Below, piece by piece: positions 42,138 through 51,940 of a DNA stretch of 64,000 nucleotides (positions are counted from its first letter, which is position 1; every line of letters starts with the position of its first letter). The notes under the pieces are model-generated. The model did not search any database. It was not told the DNA's origin and saw only the letters and a list, made by a program, of their open reading frames with translations. Both the position numbers and the translations under genes were made by a program. Source of the stretch: Providencia rettgeri (GTDB lineage: Bacteria > Pseudomonadota > Gammaproteobacteria > Enterobacterales > Enterobacteriaceae); assembly GCF_013255915.1 (NCBI RefSeq), contig NZ_CP053896.1:1116001-1180000 (forward strand), given 5' to 3'.

Positions 42138-44720
42138 TTATTGGCAGTTGACGGGCAATATGGGTAAATGATGCTTCAAGTGTTCAGCGGTTAATTTATA
42201 TTCGGCAACACACTGATCTTCTTGGTTTTTACCCCATTTAATTTGTAGCCGCCCTTGCTCTGGCATCCCACTGAGATACACATCACCATTATCACCGACA
42301 ATACCTGAGCTCATATTTTGGTCATCACTTTGAGCGAATTGGGCCATTGCACCGAAAGGCACTGGTTTTCCATTATGAGTAACATTAAATAATAATCGGT
42401 AACCGACATGAGTTTGGTAGCTTGCCAAAATTGCGGCGCCTTTTGTTGGTACCGCATTAACTGTATTGGTTTTTAATTCAACATTTTCAGGTAAAGAGTC
42501 AATGTTGAGGGATATTTCATTTTTAGTATAAGGATTGAGATAAGGCACAATGGCGTAACCTCGAGAATCGGTTGAAATATTAGCTCGATTTAAAACTTGC
42601 ACATTTTCCGCACCCGGAGCTCGAATAATCGCGAAAGAATCATAGATAGGCTGAGCTAAAGTGATGCCATATGGATGAGCAACAACCGCCCCTGTTAAAC
42701 CGTAGTTTGCTCGCTGTGAATATCTATCATAGCCATAGGCCGCATTAGCAACACCGTAACTTCCTCGATAAGATGCCGAGGCATTTCCACTACCACGAGT
42801 TTCTTTATTTCCATATGACTGCTGAACAGCGTAATTAATATTATTTTTTTCGCCAAGAGTACCACTTACTCCCATCATTGCGTCTGCATTGCCGCTGTTA
42901 TCCGCTGTAATACTACTATTTATCGATGTGTAATTGCCGGATGTATTATTAAGTGGAATAGAAACTGAAAAAGAGAAGTAATTATCAGCTTTACGTTGAT
43001 AAGCACTATCAGAATAACTGTAATTAAAGTTATAAGTGATCCCATCAAAGCTTTTGTTATAACCTGCATTTAATGAGCGTTCTTTACCCGAACGGTTCCA
43101 ATAATCTTGCTGATAACTAGAAAAATAAATATTACCGAATTCATTTAGTGACTGATTTAGTGAGATTTGAAAGCGATTTTTTTTATTATCGCGATATATT
43201 TTAGGTTGATTACTGTTAGCTTCACTGAATGAATAAAAACCTTCCGTTGAGTAACGATAGTTAGCTAAAGTTACAGATGTACCAGTCGAGGTCACGTTTT
43301 TGGAGTATTGAAAACGATATGACTGCCCACTGTCGGTATCTTCTTTCCCTAATAAATTTTGGCTATTTGCTTGTGTAACATCAGCCGATAGTGCTCCCAA
43401 ACTACCTAAATTAATTCCCATTCCTATCGCATAAGATTGGTAATTTTTTGATAGTAAAGTTCCAACGTACCCAGTAATACCTTTTGGTAACCCATAAATA
43501 AAAGTACTTTGCAGGAAATCAGGTTCTACTTCACCGGAGGCATTAGATTTATATTTTCCCCCCGTTAATGAATACTTGAGTTGCCCTTCTCGCTGCATAA
43601 TAGCAATTGATGAGAACGGAACAGTAAATGAGCGTTCAGTACCATCCGCTTCTTTAATTATAACGGTTAAGTCACCGCTAGTCCCTGTTGGGTATAAATC
43701 ATCAATTTCAAATGCACCTGGAGAGACATAGGATTGATAAATAACATAGTTATTTTGTTTAATCGTAACTTCTGCGTTACTTTGAGCTATTCCCCTAATA
43801 ATGGGAGCAAAACCTCTCATTGAACTAGGTAGCATGGATTCATCACTTTGTAATTGAATGCCACGGAATTGAAAACCATCAAAAATCTCACTTGGTGTCG
43901 CTGTGTCACCAATCACTAATTGAGATTTTAAAAAGTTAATCCCTCTTTCTAAGCTAGTCTCAATGTTTTTCCATTCGCGTTCTCCACTATTATCCGTATA
44001 AGTCGAATAGTTTTTTAAACGCCATGGGCCTAGATTTCCAGTGCTACGAAGGTTGAAATAATGAGAGTTTGTATCTTTGGCGTTATTACGACTCCAATTG
44101 TTTGAACCACTATAATAATAATTTAAGATTAAAGCAGGAACACCATTTTCCCATTGACTAGCGGGAACAGTACCTAATGCTTGTTTATTCATAGCAATTT
44201 GAGGTATTGAGATATTCAGCTTCTGTTGATTCAATTCAAGCGTAGATTTTGCCTCGGGTATATATTCGCCTATTGGGCCTATATATTGCCCAGCAGAAAG
44301 TGCAGCCAATGCTGGAATAGAATTAACTTTAACTCCCCAAAGTGCTAATTCTTCTTTTGTTATGCGTGGAATTAACTGGCTTGATTTATCATCCTTAACA
44401 AATTCGATAACCTTAGAATCCATTAAAATACCATTTACGATAATATCGACATGATATTCTCCCGCTAACTGGCCTCCAGGGTTAGCAAACTGGTCTAAAT
44501 TAGGTAGATCTGCAATATTTTGGCCATCAATGACGCTGAGTGAGCTAGGACTAAAATAATCTTCCGCAGATACATGACTAATGCTTATTCCAGCCAAAAT
44601 TATTGCAGTTACTACCTGACATATTTTTTTTAATCGAAAATAAGTTACCCCATTATGCAAATCGGTTATCGCGTCATAATGACGATTTAATGGATGTTGC
44701 TTTCTTGAAATGCAGCGCAT
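42138..44720 (-). CDS. Outer-membrane fimbrial usher
   Basis: An 860-residue FimD/PapC-family usher, which assembles and secretes the fimbria. The N-terminus has an unusually long leader (about 50 residues) before the periplasmic domain, which starts EDYFSPSSLSV. The middle is a 24-strand beta-barrel rich in aromatic/Gly/Ser turns. A plug-type segment lies around LQSDESMLPSSMRGFAP and RGIAQSNAEV. The C-terminus has the Cys pair in EDQCVAEY and LPVNCQ. It is the third gene of the operon, between chaperone and adhesin. Confidence 0.94.
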   Translation of the reverse strand: MRCISRKQHPLNRHYDAITDLHNGVTYFRLKKICQVVTAIILAGISISHVSAEDYFSPSSLSVIDGQNIADLPNLDQFANPGGQLAGEYHVDIIVNGILMDSKVIEFVKDDKSSQLIPRITKEELALWGVKVNSIPALAALSAGQYIGPIGEYIPEAKSTLELNQQKLNISIPQIAMNKQALGTVPASQWENGVPALILNYYYSGSNNWSRNNAKDTNSHYFNLRSTGNLGPWRLKNYSTYTDNSGEREWKNIETSLERGINFLKSQLVIGDTATPSEIFDGFQFRGIQLQSDESMLPSSMRGFAPIIRGIAQSNAEVTIKQNNYVIYQSYVSPGAFEIDDLYPTGTSGDLTVIIKEADGTERSFTVPFSSIAIMQREGQLKYSLTGGKYKSNASGEVEPDFLQSTFIYGLPKGITGYVGTLLSKNYQSYAIGMGINLGSLGALSADVTQANSQNLLGKEDTDSGQSYRFQYSKNVTSTGTSVTLANYRYSTEGFYSFSEANSNQPKIYRDNKKNRFQISLNQSLNEFGNIYFSSYQQDYWNRSGKERSLNAGYNKSFDGITYNFNYSYSDSAYQRKADNYFSFSVSIPLNNTSGNYTSINSSITADNSGNADAMMGVSGTLGEKNNINYAVQQSYGNKETRGSGNASASYRGSYGVANAAYGYDRYSQRANYGLTGAVVAHPYGITLAQPIYDSFAIIRAPGAENVQVLNRANISTDSRGYAIVPYLNPYTKNEISLNIDSLPENVELKTNTVNAVPTKGAAILASYQTHVGYRLLFNVTHNGKPVPFGAMAQFAQSDDQNMSSGIVGDNGDVYLSGMPEQGRLQIKWGKNQEDQCVAEYKLTAEHLKHHLPILPVNCQ

Positions 44721-44741
44721 AATGAATGTTCTTCCAACTGA

Positions 44742-45419
44742 TTATTTTAATGTCTGAGTTTTCGCTTTCGTTATCGTTCCATGGTCATTAATTGCACTCC
44801 AAGTAACTTGGTTTGCTTGAGTTTCCGAAATATTCCATGACGCTTCGCCCAGAGGAGGAACCATGCCTGGTTCTGCAATTTCTTTATTACCAACCTTCAA
44901 CTCCCCGAATGAAACATAATAAGGCGTTGGATTATTTGCTTTTAAATAGTTTCCTTGTTTTTTAAAGGTTAATTTTTCATACGCAATTAATGCTTCTGCT
45001 GTTGGTAAATCTGCAGGGCGATAAAATAATTTAATCTTGTTATTAATTGAAATCGTTAAATTATTTGTTGCATTTGGGTCTGATGGTGGAATTGATTTAA
45101 CATTTAGCCAATAAACTGATTCTTTATCAGAGGGTAACTGAGAATCTGTTAAAACAATTCGAATAGCATTGGCTGATTCAGGTTCAATGCGAAAAAGTGG
45201 AGGAGTTACAGTAAACGGTACTTTTTGCTTATCATTATTATTAAAATTATTGACCCAAGATTGTACAAGATAAGGTGTTTTGTCATCATTTCTCACTGAA
45301 ATTGAAGCTTCTTTCTTATTGCCTTCATAAATAACACGAGTGCCACCTAAAATAACACTGGCGTTTGCATTAAGAGTCGTCATAAATAAAAGCGCTAATG
45401 AAATGAGATGCTTTTTCAA
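44742..45419 (-). CDS. Periplasmic fimbrial chaperone (TTG start)
   Basis: A 225-residue PapD-like chaperone with two Ig-like domains. It has a signal peptide MKKHLISLALLFMTTLNANA, the G1/F1 motif region LFRIEPESANAIRIV and the conserved KIKLFYRP segment. The start codon is TTG (minus strand 45419), preceded by AGGGGA; the next in-frame ATG would remove most of the signal peptide. It follows a terminator-like hairpin after the pilin gene. Confidence 0.92.
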   Translation of the reverse strand: MKKHLISLALLFMTTLNANASVILGGTRVIYEGNKKEASISVRNDDKTPYLVQSWVNNFNNNDKQKVPFTVTPPLFRIEPESANAIRIVLTDSQLPSDKESVYWLNVKSIPPSDPNATNNLTISINNKIKLFYRPADLPTAEALIAYEKLTFKKQGNYLKANNPTPYYVSFGELKVGNKEIAEPGMVPPLGEASWNISETQANQVTWSAINDHGTITKAKTQTLK

Positions 45420-45432
45420 AATTTTCCCCTAT

Positions 45433-45456
45433 AAAAAGAGGGAACGGATGTTCCCT
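45433..45456 (-). terminator. Partial terminator after the major pilin gene
   Basis: On the minus strand, AGGGAAC-ATCC-GTTCCCT followed by C and five T. It lies 13 bp after the pilin stop and before the chaperone gene, and probably limits readthrough so that the major pilin is made in excess. Confidence 0.75.
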
Positions 45457-45468
45457 TAATTCAGTGAA

Positions 45469-46014
45469 CTATTGGTTATATTGAATAGTGACAGTAACGT
45501 CAGCGTTTGCTTTACCAGCAGTAACTTCATTTGCGGTTGTAACGTAACGCGCATAATATGTTTTTTCGCCACTATTACCTTTCAAATCAATACCATCAGC
45601 TTCTGTGTCTGGAGTATAGAAATTTGTTCCGTTAACATCACCAGAAATACCAATACCAACACCTTCAGCCTCATTGACAGCATATAATTGGTTGTTATCT
45701 GGGTGTGCGGTTCCTCCGAAGGTGACGCGAGCACGTGCTAATGTTGCAGGGCAGCCACTCAAGCCTATTGTTAAAGGAACTGCATCAGTTAATTCACCGA
45801 CTTTATCGAAGGTGTTAGTCATCCAAGTGCCAAGTTGCACTACACCTTCATTTTTGTTTGTATTATTAACTTCAATAGTACAAGTCGTATCAATAAATTG
45901 ACCTTTGAAGTTTATGGTGCCTTTAGCATTACCGCTATCAATTGCAGCATATGCCACACTTGATAATGAAACCATAATAATTGATGCCATTAATACTGAC
46001 TTTTTAAAAATCAT
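45469..46014 (-). CDS. Major fimbrial subunit (pilin)
   Basis: A 181-residue type 1-like pilin. It has a signal peptide ending near VAYAAID, Cys pair in DTTCTIE and LSGCPAT, and the C-terminal donor-strand region NADVTVTIQYNQ. It is first in the operon, directly followed by a terminator-like hairpin, which fits the major structural subunit. The ribosome-binding site is AGAGG. Confidence 0.92.
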   Translation of the reverse strand: MIFKKSVLMASIIMVSLSSVAYAAIDSGNAKGTINFKGQFIDTTCTIEVNNTNKNEGVVQLGTWMTNTFDKVGELTDAVPLTIGLSGCPATLARARVTFGGTAHPDNNQLYAVNEAEGVGIGISGDVNGTNFYTPDTEADGIDLKGNSGEKTYYARYVTTANEVTAGKANADVTVTIQYNQ

Positions 46015-46690
46015 AGGAACCTCTTATCTATCTAGTAAAGAATCATTAATTATATTCAGGTTAGATGACTAAGTTATTTTTTAATAACTATTATCCCATA
46101 TATTTCACACATCAAAATTATATTAGTGTTTTTAAAGTAAATCCATTAAACGAGTAATTTTAAGTGTTTTACTTAGATTGCGATGTTTAACCTTGAGATA
46201 ACACTTTTAAGTTAATGATATAGATGAATAATCCAATAAATTGACATTTTCTTAATTGTTAACGATAACAACCATATTAAAATTAAATTTAAATATTATT
46301 TAAGTAACTGTAACATTGTATTTCGTTTGAAATATAATTTAACGGATATATGCAGGCTAATATTCTTATTATACGGGGTGAGTGGTATTAAAAATTTCCA
46401 AAGTTGGTATTTAAGGTGTTTAAAGCTTATTTGCTGTAGGGGAGATGTAAGAACTCATAAGATATGATCTGGCAGTGCTATAAAATCACCTTTTTATTTT
46501 TACCTTTTCCAGGTAAATAAAATGAATGATAAGACCATGAATTTTAATTTTTTCAATAAGAAACTATTTATGGTTTAAATTAAAGGGGTAGTAAACTCTC
46601 TTTAATATATAATTTTTTATTAAATTTACTTTAGTTTTGATTTTTTATCGAGAATATTCTTTGCTTGATTAAGTGATTTTACTTAAAAAT
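46015..46690. promoter_or_regulatory. AT-rich fimbrial upstream region
   Basis: About 680 bp with no supported gene; a small frame near 46522 has only 18 codons. The very high A+T content suggests H-NS silencing. I looked for an invertible promoter element: no clear long terminal inverted repeats and no recombinase gene were found, so regulation does not seem to be by inversion. Confidence 0.45.
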
Positions 46691-46740
46691 AAAAGGCCAT
46701 ATCTAATTAGCTGAATGACAACGATAGATATGACCTTTTT
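46691..46740. terminator. yadH terminator
   Basis: Inverted repeat AAAAGGCCATATCTA / TAGATATGACCTTTT with one mismatch. On the minus strand it ends in CCTTTTATTTTT and lies 23 bp after yadH. Confidence 0.75.
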
Positions 46741-46762
46741 ATTATTTATAATCTAGGCTAAA

Positions 46763-47533
46763 TTAACTGCGTAACCCTCTACCTTGTTCAATCAAATACC
46801 AAGTTAGTAAATAAAAAACTATCAAGAAAATCATCAGTACACCAAGAGTAATTGCGATTGATACATCTGCAATACCTAGGAATCCATATCTAAATCCACT
46901 AATCATATACACGATAGGGTTTAATTTAGATATAGCCTGCCAAACTGGCGGTAATAAGGATAGCGAATAAAAGACACCACCTAAATAAGTTAACGGTGTT
47001 AGGACAAAAGTAGGAACGATACTGATATCATCAAACGTCTTAGCAAAAATTGCATTTAATAGCCCAGCAAGTGAAAATACAATAGCGGTTAGCAACAAGG
47101 TTACTACAACCATAACCCATGAATGGACTTGTAGTGGAATAAAAAATAGTGACACTAACGTGACTAAAAAACCAACTAGGATCCCACGAGCAACACCTCC
47201 ACCAACAAAACCAGCAATAATTATGTGTGTTGGAACAGGTGCAACCAGCAACTCTTCAATGTTCTTTTGAAATTTAGAACCAAAAAATGAAGAGCAGACA
47301 TTAGAGTAAGAGTTAGTGATAACTGCCATCATGATTAACCCCGGAACTATAAATTGCATATAGTCCACACCACCCATATCACCAATTCTTGAGCCAATTA
47401 AATTACCAAAAATGACAAAGTATAGTGACATTGTAATGACTGGTGGTAATAAGGTTTGTACCCAGATACGACCAAATCGAGTGACTTCTTTTATCCAAAT
47501 AGTTTTTAATGCTACCCAGTACAATGAGATCAT
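46763..47533 (-). CDS. yadH: ABC-2 type transporter permease YadH
   Basis: A 256-residue membrane permease with six hydrophobic segments, matching E. coli YadH (ABC-2 family): FGRIWVQTLLPPVITMSLYF near the start, the long first periplasmic region and the late PLTYLGGVFYSLSLLP. It pairs with YadG; the start overlaps the yadG stop in ATGA. The substrate is unknown. Confidence 0.93.
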   Translation of the reverse strand: MISLYWVALKTIWIKEVTRFGRIWVQTLLPPVITMSLYFVIFGNLIGSRIGDMGGVDYMQFIVPGLIMMAVITNSYSNVCSSFFGSKFQKNIEELLVAPVPTHIIIAGFVGGGVARGILVGFLVTLVSLFFIPLQVHSWVMVVVTLLLTAIVFSLAGLLNAIFAKTFDDISIVPTFVLTPLTYLGGVFYSLSLLPPVWQAISKLNPIVYMISGFRYGFLGIADVSIAITLGVLMIFLIVFYLLTWYLIEQGRGLRS

Positions 47534-48471
47534 TTTACAATCTCCTTCTCGGCCGCATGGCTTTCTTTTTTGACTAAATTAACAAATAACTCTTCCAAAC
47601 GGTTCGCTTTATTACGCATACTTAAAATTTGTACACCTTGCTCGCTGAATTGGCTAAAAACACTATTTAGGCCTTGCTCTCTTTTTACATCCACTTCAAG
47701 TGTTGATGTGTCTATCAAACGAGATTCATACCCTAATAATTGAGGAACAGGACTTTTGGGCATTAGATCAAAAATAAAAGTTTCTGATTCTAGTTGGCTA
47801 AGTAGTTGTTTCATACTTGTATTTTCAACTAGCTCACCATGTTGAATAATACCAATATTACGGCACAGCATTTCAGCTTCTTCTAAATAGTGAGTTGTTA
47901 AAATGATTGTCGTCCCTTGAGCGTTTAGATTCTTCAAAAATGTCCACATAGAACGACGTAACTCGATATCCACTCCTGCTGTTGGCTCATCGAGTATTAA
48001 TAATTTTGGTTGGTGCATTAAAGCACGAGCAATCATTAAACGGCGTTTCATCCCACCTGATAGATTGCGGGCACGCTCATTGCGTTTTTTCCATAAATCA
48101 AGTTGAGTCAGATACTGTTCGGCACGTTCTACAGCAACTGAACGAGTGACTCCATAGTAACCCGCTTGGTTAAGGACGATTTGTAGTACTGTCTCAAAAG
48201 GGTTGAAATTGAATTCTTGAGGCACTAAACCAAGTTGTTGTTTTGCTTGTACAACTTGCTTTTCTAAATCATAACCAAAAACTTTTACACTCCCACTCGT
48301 TTTATTCACTAATGAGCTGATAATCCCGATTGTAGTTGATTTACCTGCACCATTTGGTCCTAGCAAAGCATAAAAATCGCCATCTTCAACGCTTAAGTCG
48401 ATTCCTCGCAAGGCTCTTACACCACCGGGGTAGGTTTTGGTTAACTGCGATAATTCAAGTGCATATGTCAT
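47530..48471 (-). CDS. yadG: ABC transporter ATP-binding protein YadG
   Basis: A 313-residue ATPase with Walker A GPNGAGKST (38-46), signature LSGGM (137-141), Walker B LLILDEP with Asp161-Glu162, and the switch His in LTTHYLEEAE. The C-terminal DUF-like tail of about 90 residues is typical of ABC-2 drug/polysaccharide exporters. It is translationally coupled to yadH and divergent from the carbonic anhydrase gene, as in E. coli. Confidence 0.94.
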   Translation of the reverse strand: MTYALELSQLTKTYPGGVRALRGIDLSVEDGDFYALLGPNGAGKSTTIGIISSLVNKTSGSVKVFGYDLEKQVVQAKQQLGLVPQEFNFNPFETVLQIVLNQAGYYGVTRSVAVERAEQYLTQLDLWKKRNERARNLSGGMKRRLMIARALMHQPKLLILDEPTAGVDIELRRSMWTFLKNLNAQGTTIILTTHYLEEAEMLCRNIGIIQHGELVENTSMKQLLSQLESETFIFDLMPKSPVPQLLGYESRLIDTSTLEVDVKREQGLNSVFSQFSEQGVQILSMRNKANRLEELFVNLVKKESHAAEKEIVK

Positions 48472-48728
48472 ATGTAAAAAAAACCTTTATTCTTAAGATA
48501 GTTTGGCGGCAATATATCCTAATGATGCCACTTTTTTCTGTCCTATGTTATGCAGAAAAGAGATAATTAATTTATCTAAGATAATTCAATATGTTACTAA
48601 TTTAGGGTTGTTTTGTCTAAAGGAGAGGTTCATCATAAGGGCATTAAAATTAGTATAACTAATTATTAATTAATCAATAAATGCTGTATAAGATTTTATC
48701 GCAAAGTAACACAATTAGGCTATAAGTC

Positions 48729-49403
48729 ATGATGAGAAAAATAGAAGAACTGTTTGCTAACAATGAAGCATGGTCAGCATCAGTAAAAGAGCAAGATCCT
48801 GAATTCTTCAAAGAATTATCAAAAGCGCAAAAGCCAAGATTCTTATGGATAGGCTGCTCAGACAGTCGAGTACCTGCAGAAAAGCTAATTAACGCAGCAC
48901 CTGGCGACCTTTTTGTTCACCGTAATGTTGCTAATTTAGTTATCCACACGGATCTTAATTGTTTATCTGTTATTCAATATGCCGTTGATGTCTTACAAGT
49001 TGAGCACATCATTATTTGTGGCCACTATGGTTGTGGTGGTATTGAAGCGGCTGTTGATAATACCGAACTCGGCTTAATCAATAATTGGTTATTACACATA
49101 CGTGATATTTGGTACAGACACAGCTCTATGTTAGGTGAATTAAAACCTTGCGAGCGACTTAACCGTTTATGTGAACTAAATGTTGTGGAACAAGTTTATA
49201 ATTTAGGCCACTCTACCATTATGCAATCAGCGTGGAAACGCGGTCAAAAAGTCATGATCCACGGCTGGGTCTACGGTATTAACAATGGCCGATTGCAAGA
49301 CCTTCATATTACGGCGGATAGCAGAGAAAAACTTGAACTTTGTTACCGTGAAGCAATTGCGACATTAACGCAAAAAAATAATTTAAGTAAAAAGGATTGC
49401 TAA
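48729..49403 (+). CDS. can: Beta-class carbonic anhydrase Can
   Basis: Zinc enzyme interconverting CO2 and bicarbonate, needed for growth in air. The 224-residue product has the Zn ligands Cys43 and Asp45 in IGCSDSR, and His99 and Cys102 in CGHYGCGG, with Arg47 pairing Asp45. It closely matches E. coli Can (YadF) and has the same divergent position to yadG. The first of two consecutive ATG codons is taken. Confidence 0.96.
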   Translation: MMRKIEELFANNEAWSASVKEQDPEFFKELSKAQKPRFLWIGCSDSRVPAEKLINAAPGDLFVHRNVANLVIHTDLNCLSVIQYAVDVLQVEHIIICGHYGCGGIEAAVDNTELGLINNWLLHIRDIWYRHSSMLGELKPCERLNRLCELNVVEQVYNLGHSTIMQSAWKRGQKVMIHGWVYGINNGRLQDLHITADSREKLELCYREAIATLTQKNNLSKKDC

Positions 49404-49507
49404 ATTGCCCTCTGATTGCTGGTAAACCTATTATGTCATCAGCAATTAGAGCAAGCTTTGAAAGTAAAACCCTAAAAAACAACTTATTAACGTTGGGCAG
49501 ATAAAAC

Positions 49508-49539
49508 AAAGCGGGAAAAATAGGTATTTATCCCGCTTT
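49508..49539. terminator. Bidirectional terminator between can and panD
   Basis: Perfect stem AAAGCGGGA / TCCCGCTTT with additional internal A/T pairing, between convergent genes. Confidence 0.8.
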
Positions 49540-49579
49540 ATCAACAATCTCAAGCGCTATAGAATGGTGCTTTCTTATA

Positions 49580-49960
49580 TTAAGCGACTTGTACAGGCAC
49601 CGCTTTAGCCACCCTGCTCATGACATTGTTTTCATCAAAATAAGCAACCTTCGGTTTATGTGTGCGCGCATCTTCATCGTCAATTTGTACATATGAACAA
49701 ATGATGAGTTTATCGCCTACCGCGGCACGGCGTGCAGCAGCACCATTAACTGAGATAATTTTTGAACCGCGCTCACCAGAAATCGCGTAGGTTGAAAAAC
49801 GCTCACCATTATCGACGTTATAGATATCAATGGCTTCATATTCAAGGATCCCAGCAGCATCCATGAAGTTCTGATCAATCGCACATGACCCTTCGTAGTG
49901 TAGGTCTGCCTGTGTGACTGTGACGCGATGGAGTTTGCCTTGTAACATTCTTCTTAACAT
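49580..49960 (-). CDS. panD: Aspartate 1-decarboxylase proenzyme PanD
   Basis: Makes beta-alanine for pantothenate. The 126-residue pyruvoyl enzyme is self-cleaved between Gly24 and Ser25 in HYEGSCAI. The start [13 protein letters not shown] matches the family; a longer in-frame start at 50017 would read into an ERIC-type element and is rejected. It lies downstream of panB and panC but separated from panC by repeats. The PanM/PanZ maturation partner is not in the window. Confidence 0.96.
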   Translation of the reverse strand: MLRRMLQGKLHRVTVTQADLHYEGSCAIDQNFMDAAGILEYEAIDIYNVDNGERFSTYAISGERGSKIISVNGAAARRAAVGDKLIICSYVQIDDEDARTHKPKVAYFDENNVMSRVAKAVPVQVA

Positions 49961-49969
49961 TTCTTCTTC

Positions 49970-50085
49970 GTCCTTCAAATTGCAGCGTTGTTGACTACGT
50001 GCGTTCGCCCTAGTCACATACTTATGTATGCCCCTAGGGACTCACTTACTTGCCGCCTAGCTGCAATCTGAATGACTTTGAATAA
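49970..50085. repeat. ERIC-type palindromic element between panC and panD
   Basis: About 115 bp with the ERIC core GCCCTAGTCACATACTTATG then TATGCCCCTAGGG and TTGCCGCC. Ends carry partly complementary TTCAAATTGCAG / CTGCAATCTGAA. Confidence 0.82.
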
Positions 50086-50096
50086 AATCATAGTGC

Positions 50097-50165
50097 CTTC
50101 AAAACTGCAGCGTTGTTGACTACGTGTATATAAGTCGCAACAGGCTTAGCAACGCAGCAAGATGG
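50097..50165. repeat. Second, partial ERIC-like copy before panD
   Basis: The first 30 bp (CTTCAAAACTGCAGCGTTGT and on to GACTACGTG) repeat the left end of the neighbouring element with two changes. The central core is missing and the end is rearranged, so this looks like an internally deleted copy. Confidence 0.6.
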
Positions 50166-50196
50166 TTGCTGTGATAGTGTTATAAGTCTTATTGTT

Positions 50197-51060
50197 TTAT
50201 GCAATATCGCGTTGCAGGTCAACTTGTAAATTGTCAATAAGACGCGTTTGACCTAACCATGCCGCCATTAAAATAACCGCACGTTTACTGGAATCACCAA
50301 GTGGTAACAACGTCTCTGCATCGCGAATAAATAGCTCATCAGGAGTAAAACTGGCTTCACGTAAGCTATTATTCATCTCTTCAATAATAACCTCAGATGC
50401 GCTAGGTTCAGCCACTAATTTTTCACCCGCTTGTTGCATAATTTGATACAGCTTAGGCGCTATTTTTAGCTCTTCTGCTGACAAATTATTGTTGCGTGAA
50501 CTCAGTGCTAAGCCATTTTTAGCTCTAACCGTTGGGACACTAACAATTTGAGTATCAAATGATAAGTCAGAAACTAATTTGCGAATTAATTGCAACTGTT
50601 GGTAATCTTTTTCACCAAACAAGGCAATATCTGGCTGAACTAAGTTGAACAGCTTAGTGATAACCGTTGCGACACCTCTAAAATGACCGGGACGGTTTGC
50701 GCCTTCTAACATGGTCGATAACTCAGGAACTTCAACAAAAGTCTGTTTTTCCATCCCTTCTGGGTAGAATTCTTGCGGGGAAGGGGCAAAAACTAAATTG
50801 ATATCACGACGCTTTAATTTTTCGCAATCTTCTTGCAAAGTTCGTGGGTAATTTGCTAAATCAGATTGCCTATCAAATTGCATGGGGTTCACGAATACAC
50901 TGGCAATCACAATATCAGCCTGTTTTTTCGCTTGGTCAATGAGTGTTAAGTGACCATCGTGTAAATTACCCATCGTTGGGACAAGTGCAATACGTTTACC
51001 TTCTTGTTTCCAACGACGAATTTCACGGCGTAAGATAAGTGCCGTTTCAACGATAAGCAT
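50197..51060 (-). CDS. panC: Pantothenate synthetase PanC
   Basis: Joins pantoate and beta-alanine using ATP. The 287-residue product has the nucleotidyltransferase motif [15 protein letters not shown] at about residues 25-39, VVFVNPMQF-type text, [12 protein letters not shown] and ALSSRNNNL. The ATG at 51060 has AAGGA and matches the family; an upstream in-frame start would overlap panB's end. It directly follows panB. Confidence 0.95.
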   Translation of the reverse strand: MLIVETALILRREIRRWKQEGKRIALVPTMGNLHDGHLTLIDQAKKQADIVIASVFVNPMQFDRQSDLANYPRTLQEDCEKLKRRDINLVFAPSPQEFYPEGMEKQTFVEVPELSTMLEGANRPGHFRGVATVITKLFNLVQPDIALFGEKDYQQLQLIRKLVSDLSFDTQIVSVPTVRAKNGLALSSRNNNLSAEELKIAPKLYQIMQQAGEKLVAEPSASEVIIEEMNNSLREASFTPDELFIRDAETLLPLGDSSKRAVILMAAWLGQTRLIDNLQVDLQRDIA

Positions 51061-51090
51061 ACGTGTGTTCCTTATAATTACTGGCATCAA

Positions 51091-51882
51091 TTAAGAAAAA
51101 GAATGTGCTTCACTTGGGTAAATGCCATCTTCCACTTCTTGGATATACATACGAATAGCATCATGAAGGTTGCCTGCTTGAGCTAAAAAGTTTTTAGCAA
51201 ATTTAGGCGCTCGTGCGGTAATACCCAGTGCATCATGCATAACAAGGATTTGTCCATCAGTTCCATTTCCTGCGCCAATACCAATCACCGGTAATAGCAG
51301 TTCTTCAGAAACATGACTTGCTAAGGCAGTTGGAACACATTCGAGAACCAATAATTGGATACCTGCATTTTCTAATGCAATTGCATCTTTGAGTAATTGA
51401 TTTGCCGTGACCTCATCGCGTCCTTGGACTTTATAACCGCCAAGAACGTTCACGGCTTGAGGTGTTAAACCTAGATGACCACACACAGGAACAGAGCGTT
51501 CTCCTAGCATTTTTACGGTATCACATAACCAGCTGCCACCCTCAATTTTCACCATGTTTGCACCCGCTTGCATCAAAATTGCTGCATTAGAACAAGCTTG
51601 TTCTGGTGTGGCGTAACTCATGAATGGCATATCTGCAATAATGAAGGCGTTTGGTGCACCTTTGCGAACGCATCGGGTGTGGTAAGCAATTTGCTCGACA
51701 GTCACAGGTAAAGTAGATGATTCACCTTGGATCGTCATTCCCAGTGAGTCTCCAACGAGCATCACCTGAATACCTTGCTCATAAAATAATTGAGCAAAGC
51801 TTGAGTCATAGGCTGTCATGGTTGCAAATTTGTGTTTGTCTTTTTTAAACTGACATAAATCAGCCAGAGAAATTGGTTTCAT
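51091..51882 (-). CDS. panB: Ketopantoate hydroxymethyltransferase PanB
   Basis: First committed step of pantothenate synthesis, adding a hydroxymethyl group to 2-oxoisovalerate. The 263-residue TIM barrel has [23 protein letters not shown] with a metal-binding Asp, KIEGGSW and [14 protein letters not shown]. The ATG at 51882 has GGAGG and gives the family start MKPISLADL. Confidence 0.96.
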   Translation of the reverse strand: MKPISLADLCQFKKDKHKFATMTAYDSSFAQLFYEQGIQVMLVGDSLGMTIQGESSTLPVTVEQIAYHTRCVRKGAPNAFIIADMPFMSYATPEQACSNAAILMQAGANMVKIEGGSWLCDTVKMLGERSVPVCGHLGLTPQAVNVLGGYKVQGRDEVTANQLLKDAIALENAGIQLLVLECVPTALASHVSEELLLPVIGIGAGNGTDGQILVMHDALGITARAPKFAKNFLAQAGNLHDAIRMYIQEVEDGIYPSEAHSFS

Positions 51883-51940
51883 TATAATAACCTCCGGAAA
51901 TGATCTCCCTGCGACCATACCTCATAAGAGGTTGAATATT

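Noticed and set aside
46015-46762. Invertible fimbrial promoter switch
   Set aside because: I found no convincing pair of inverted repeats and no site-specific recombinase gene nearby.
49961-50017. N-terminal extension of PanD
   Set aside because: The extra 19 residues would be encoded largely by an ERIC-type element and are absent from the PanD family; the start at 49960 fits the Gly24-Ser25 cleavage site.
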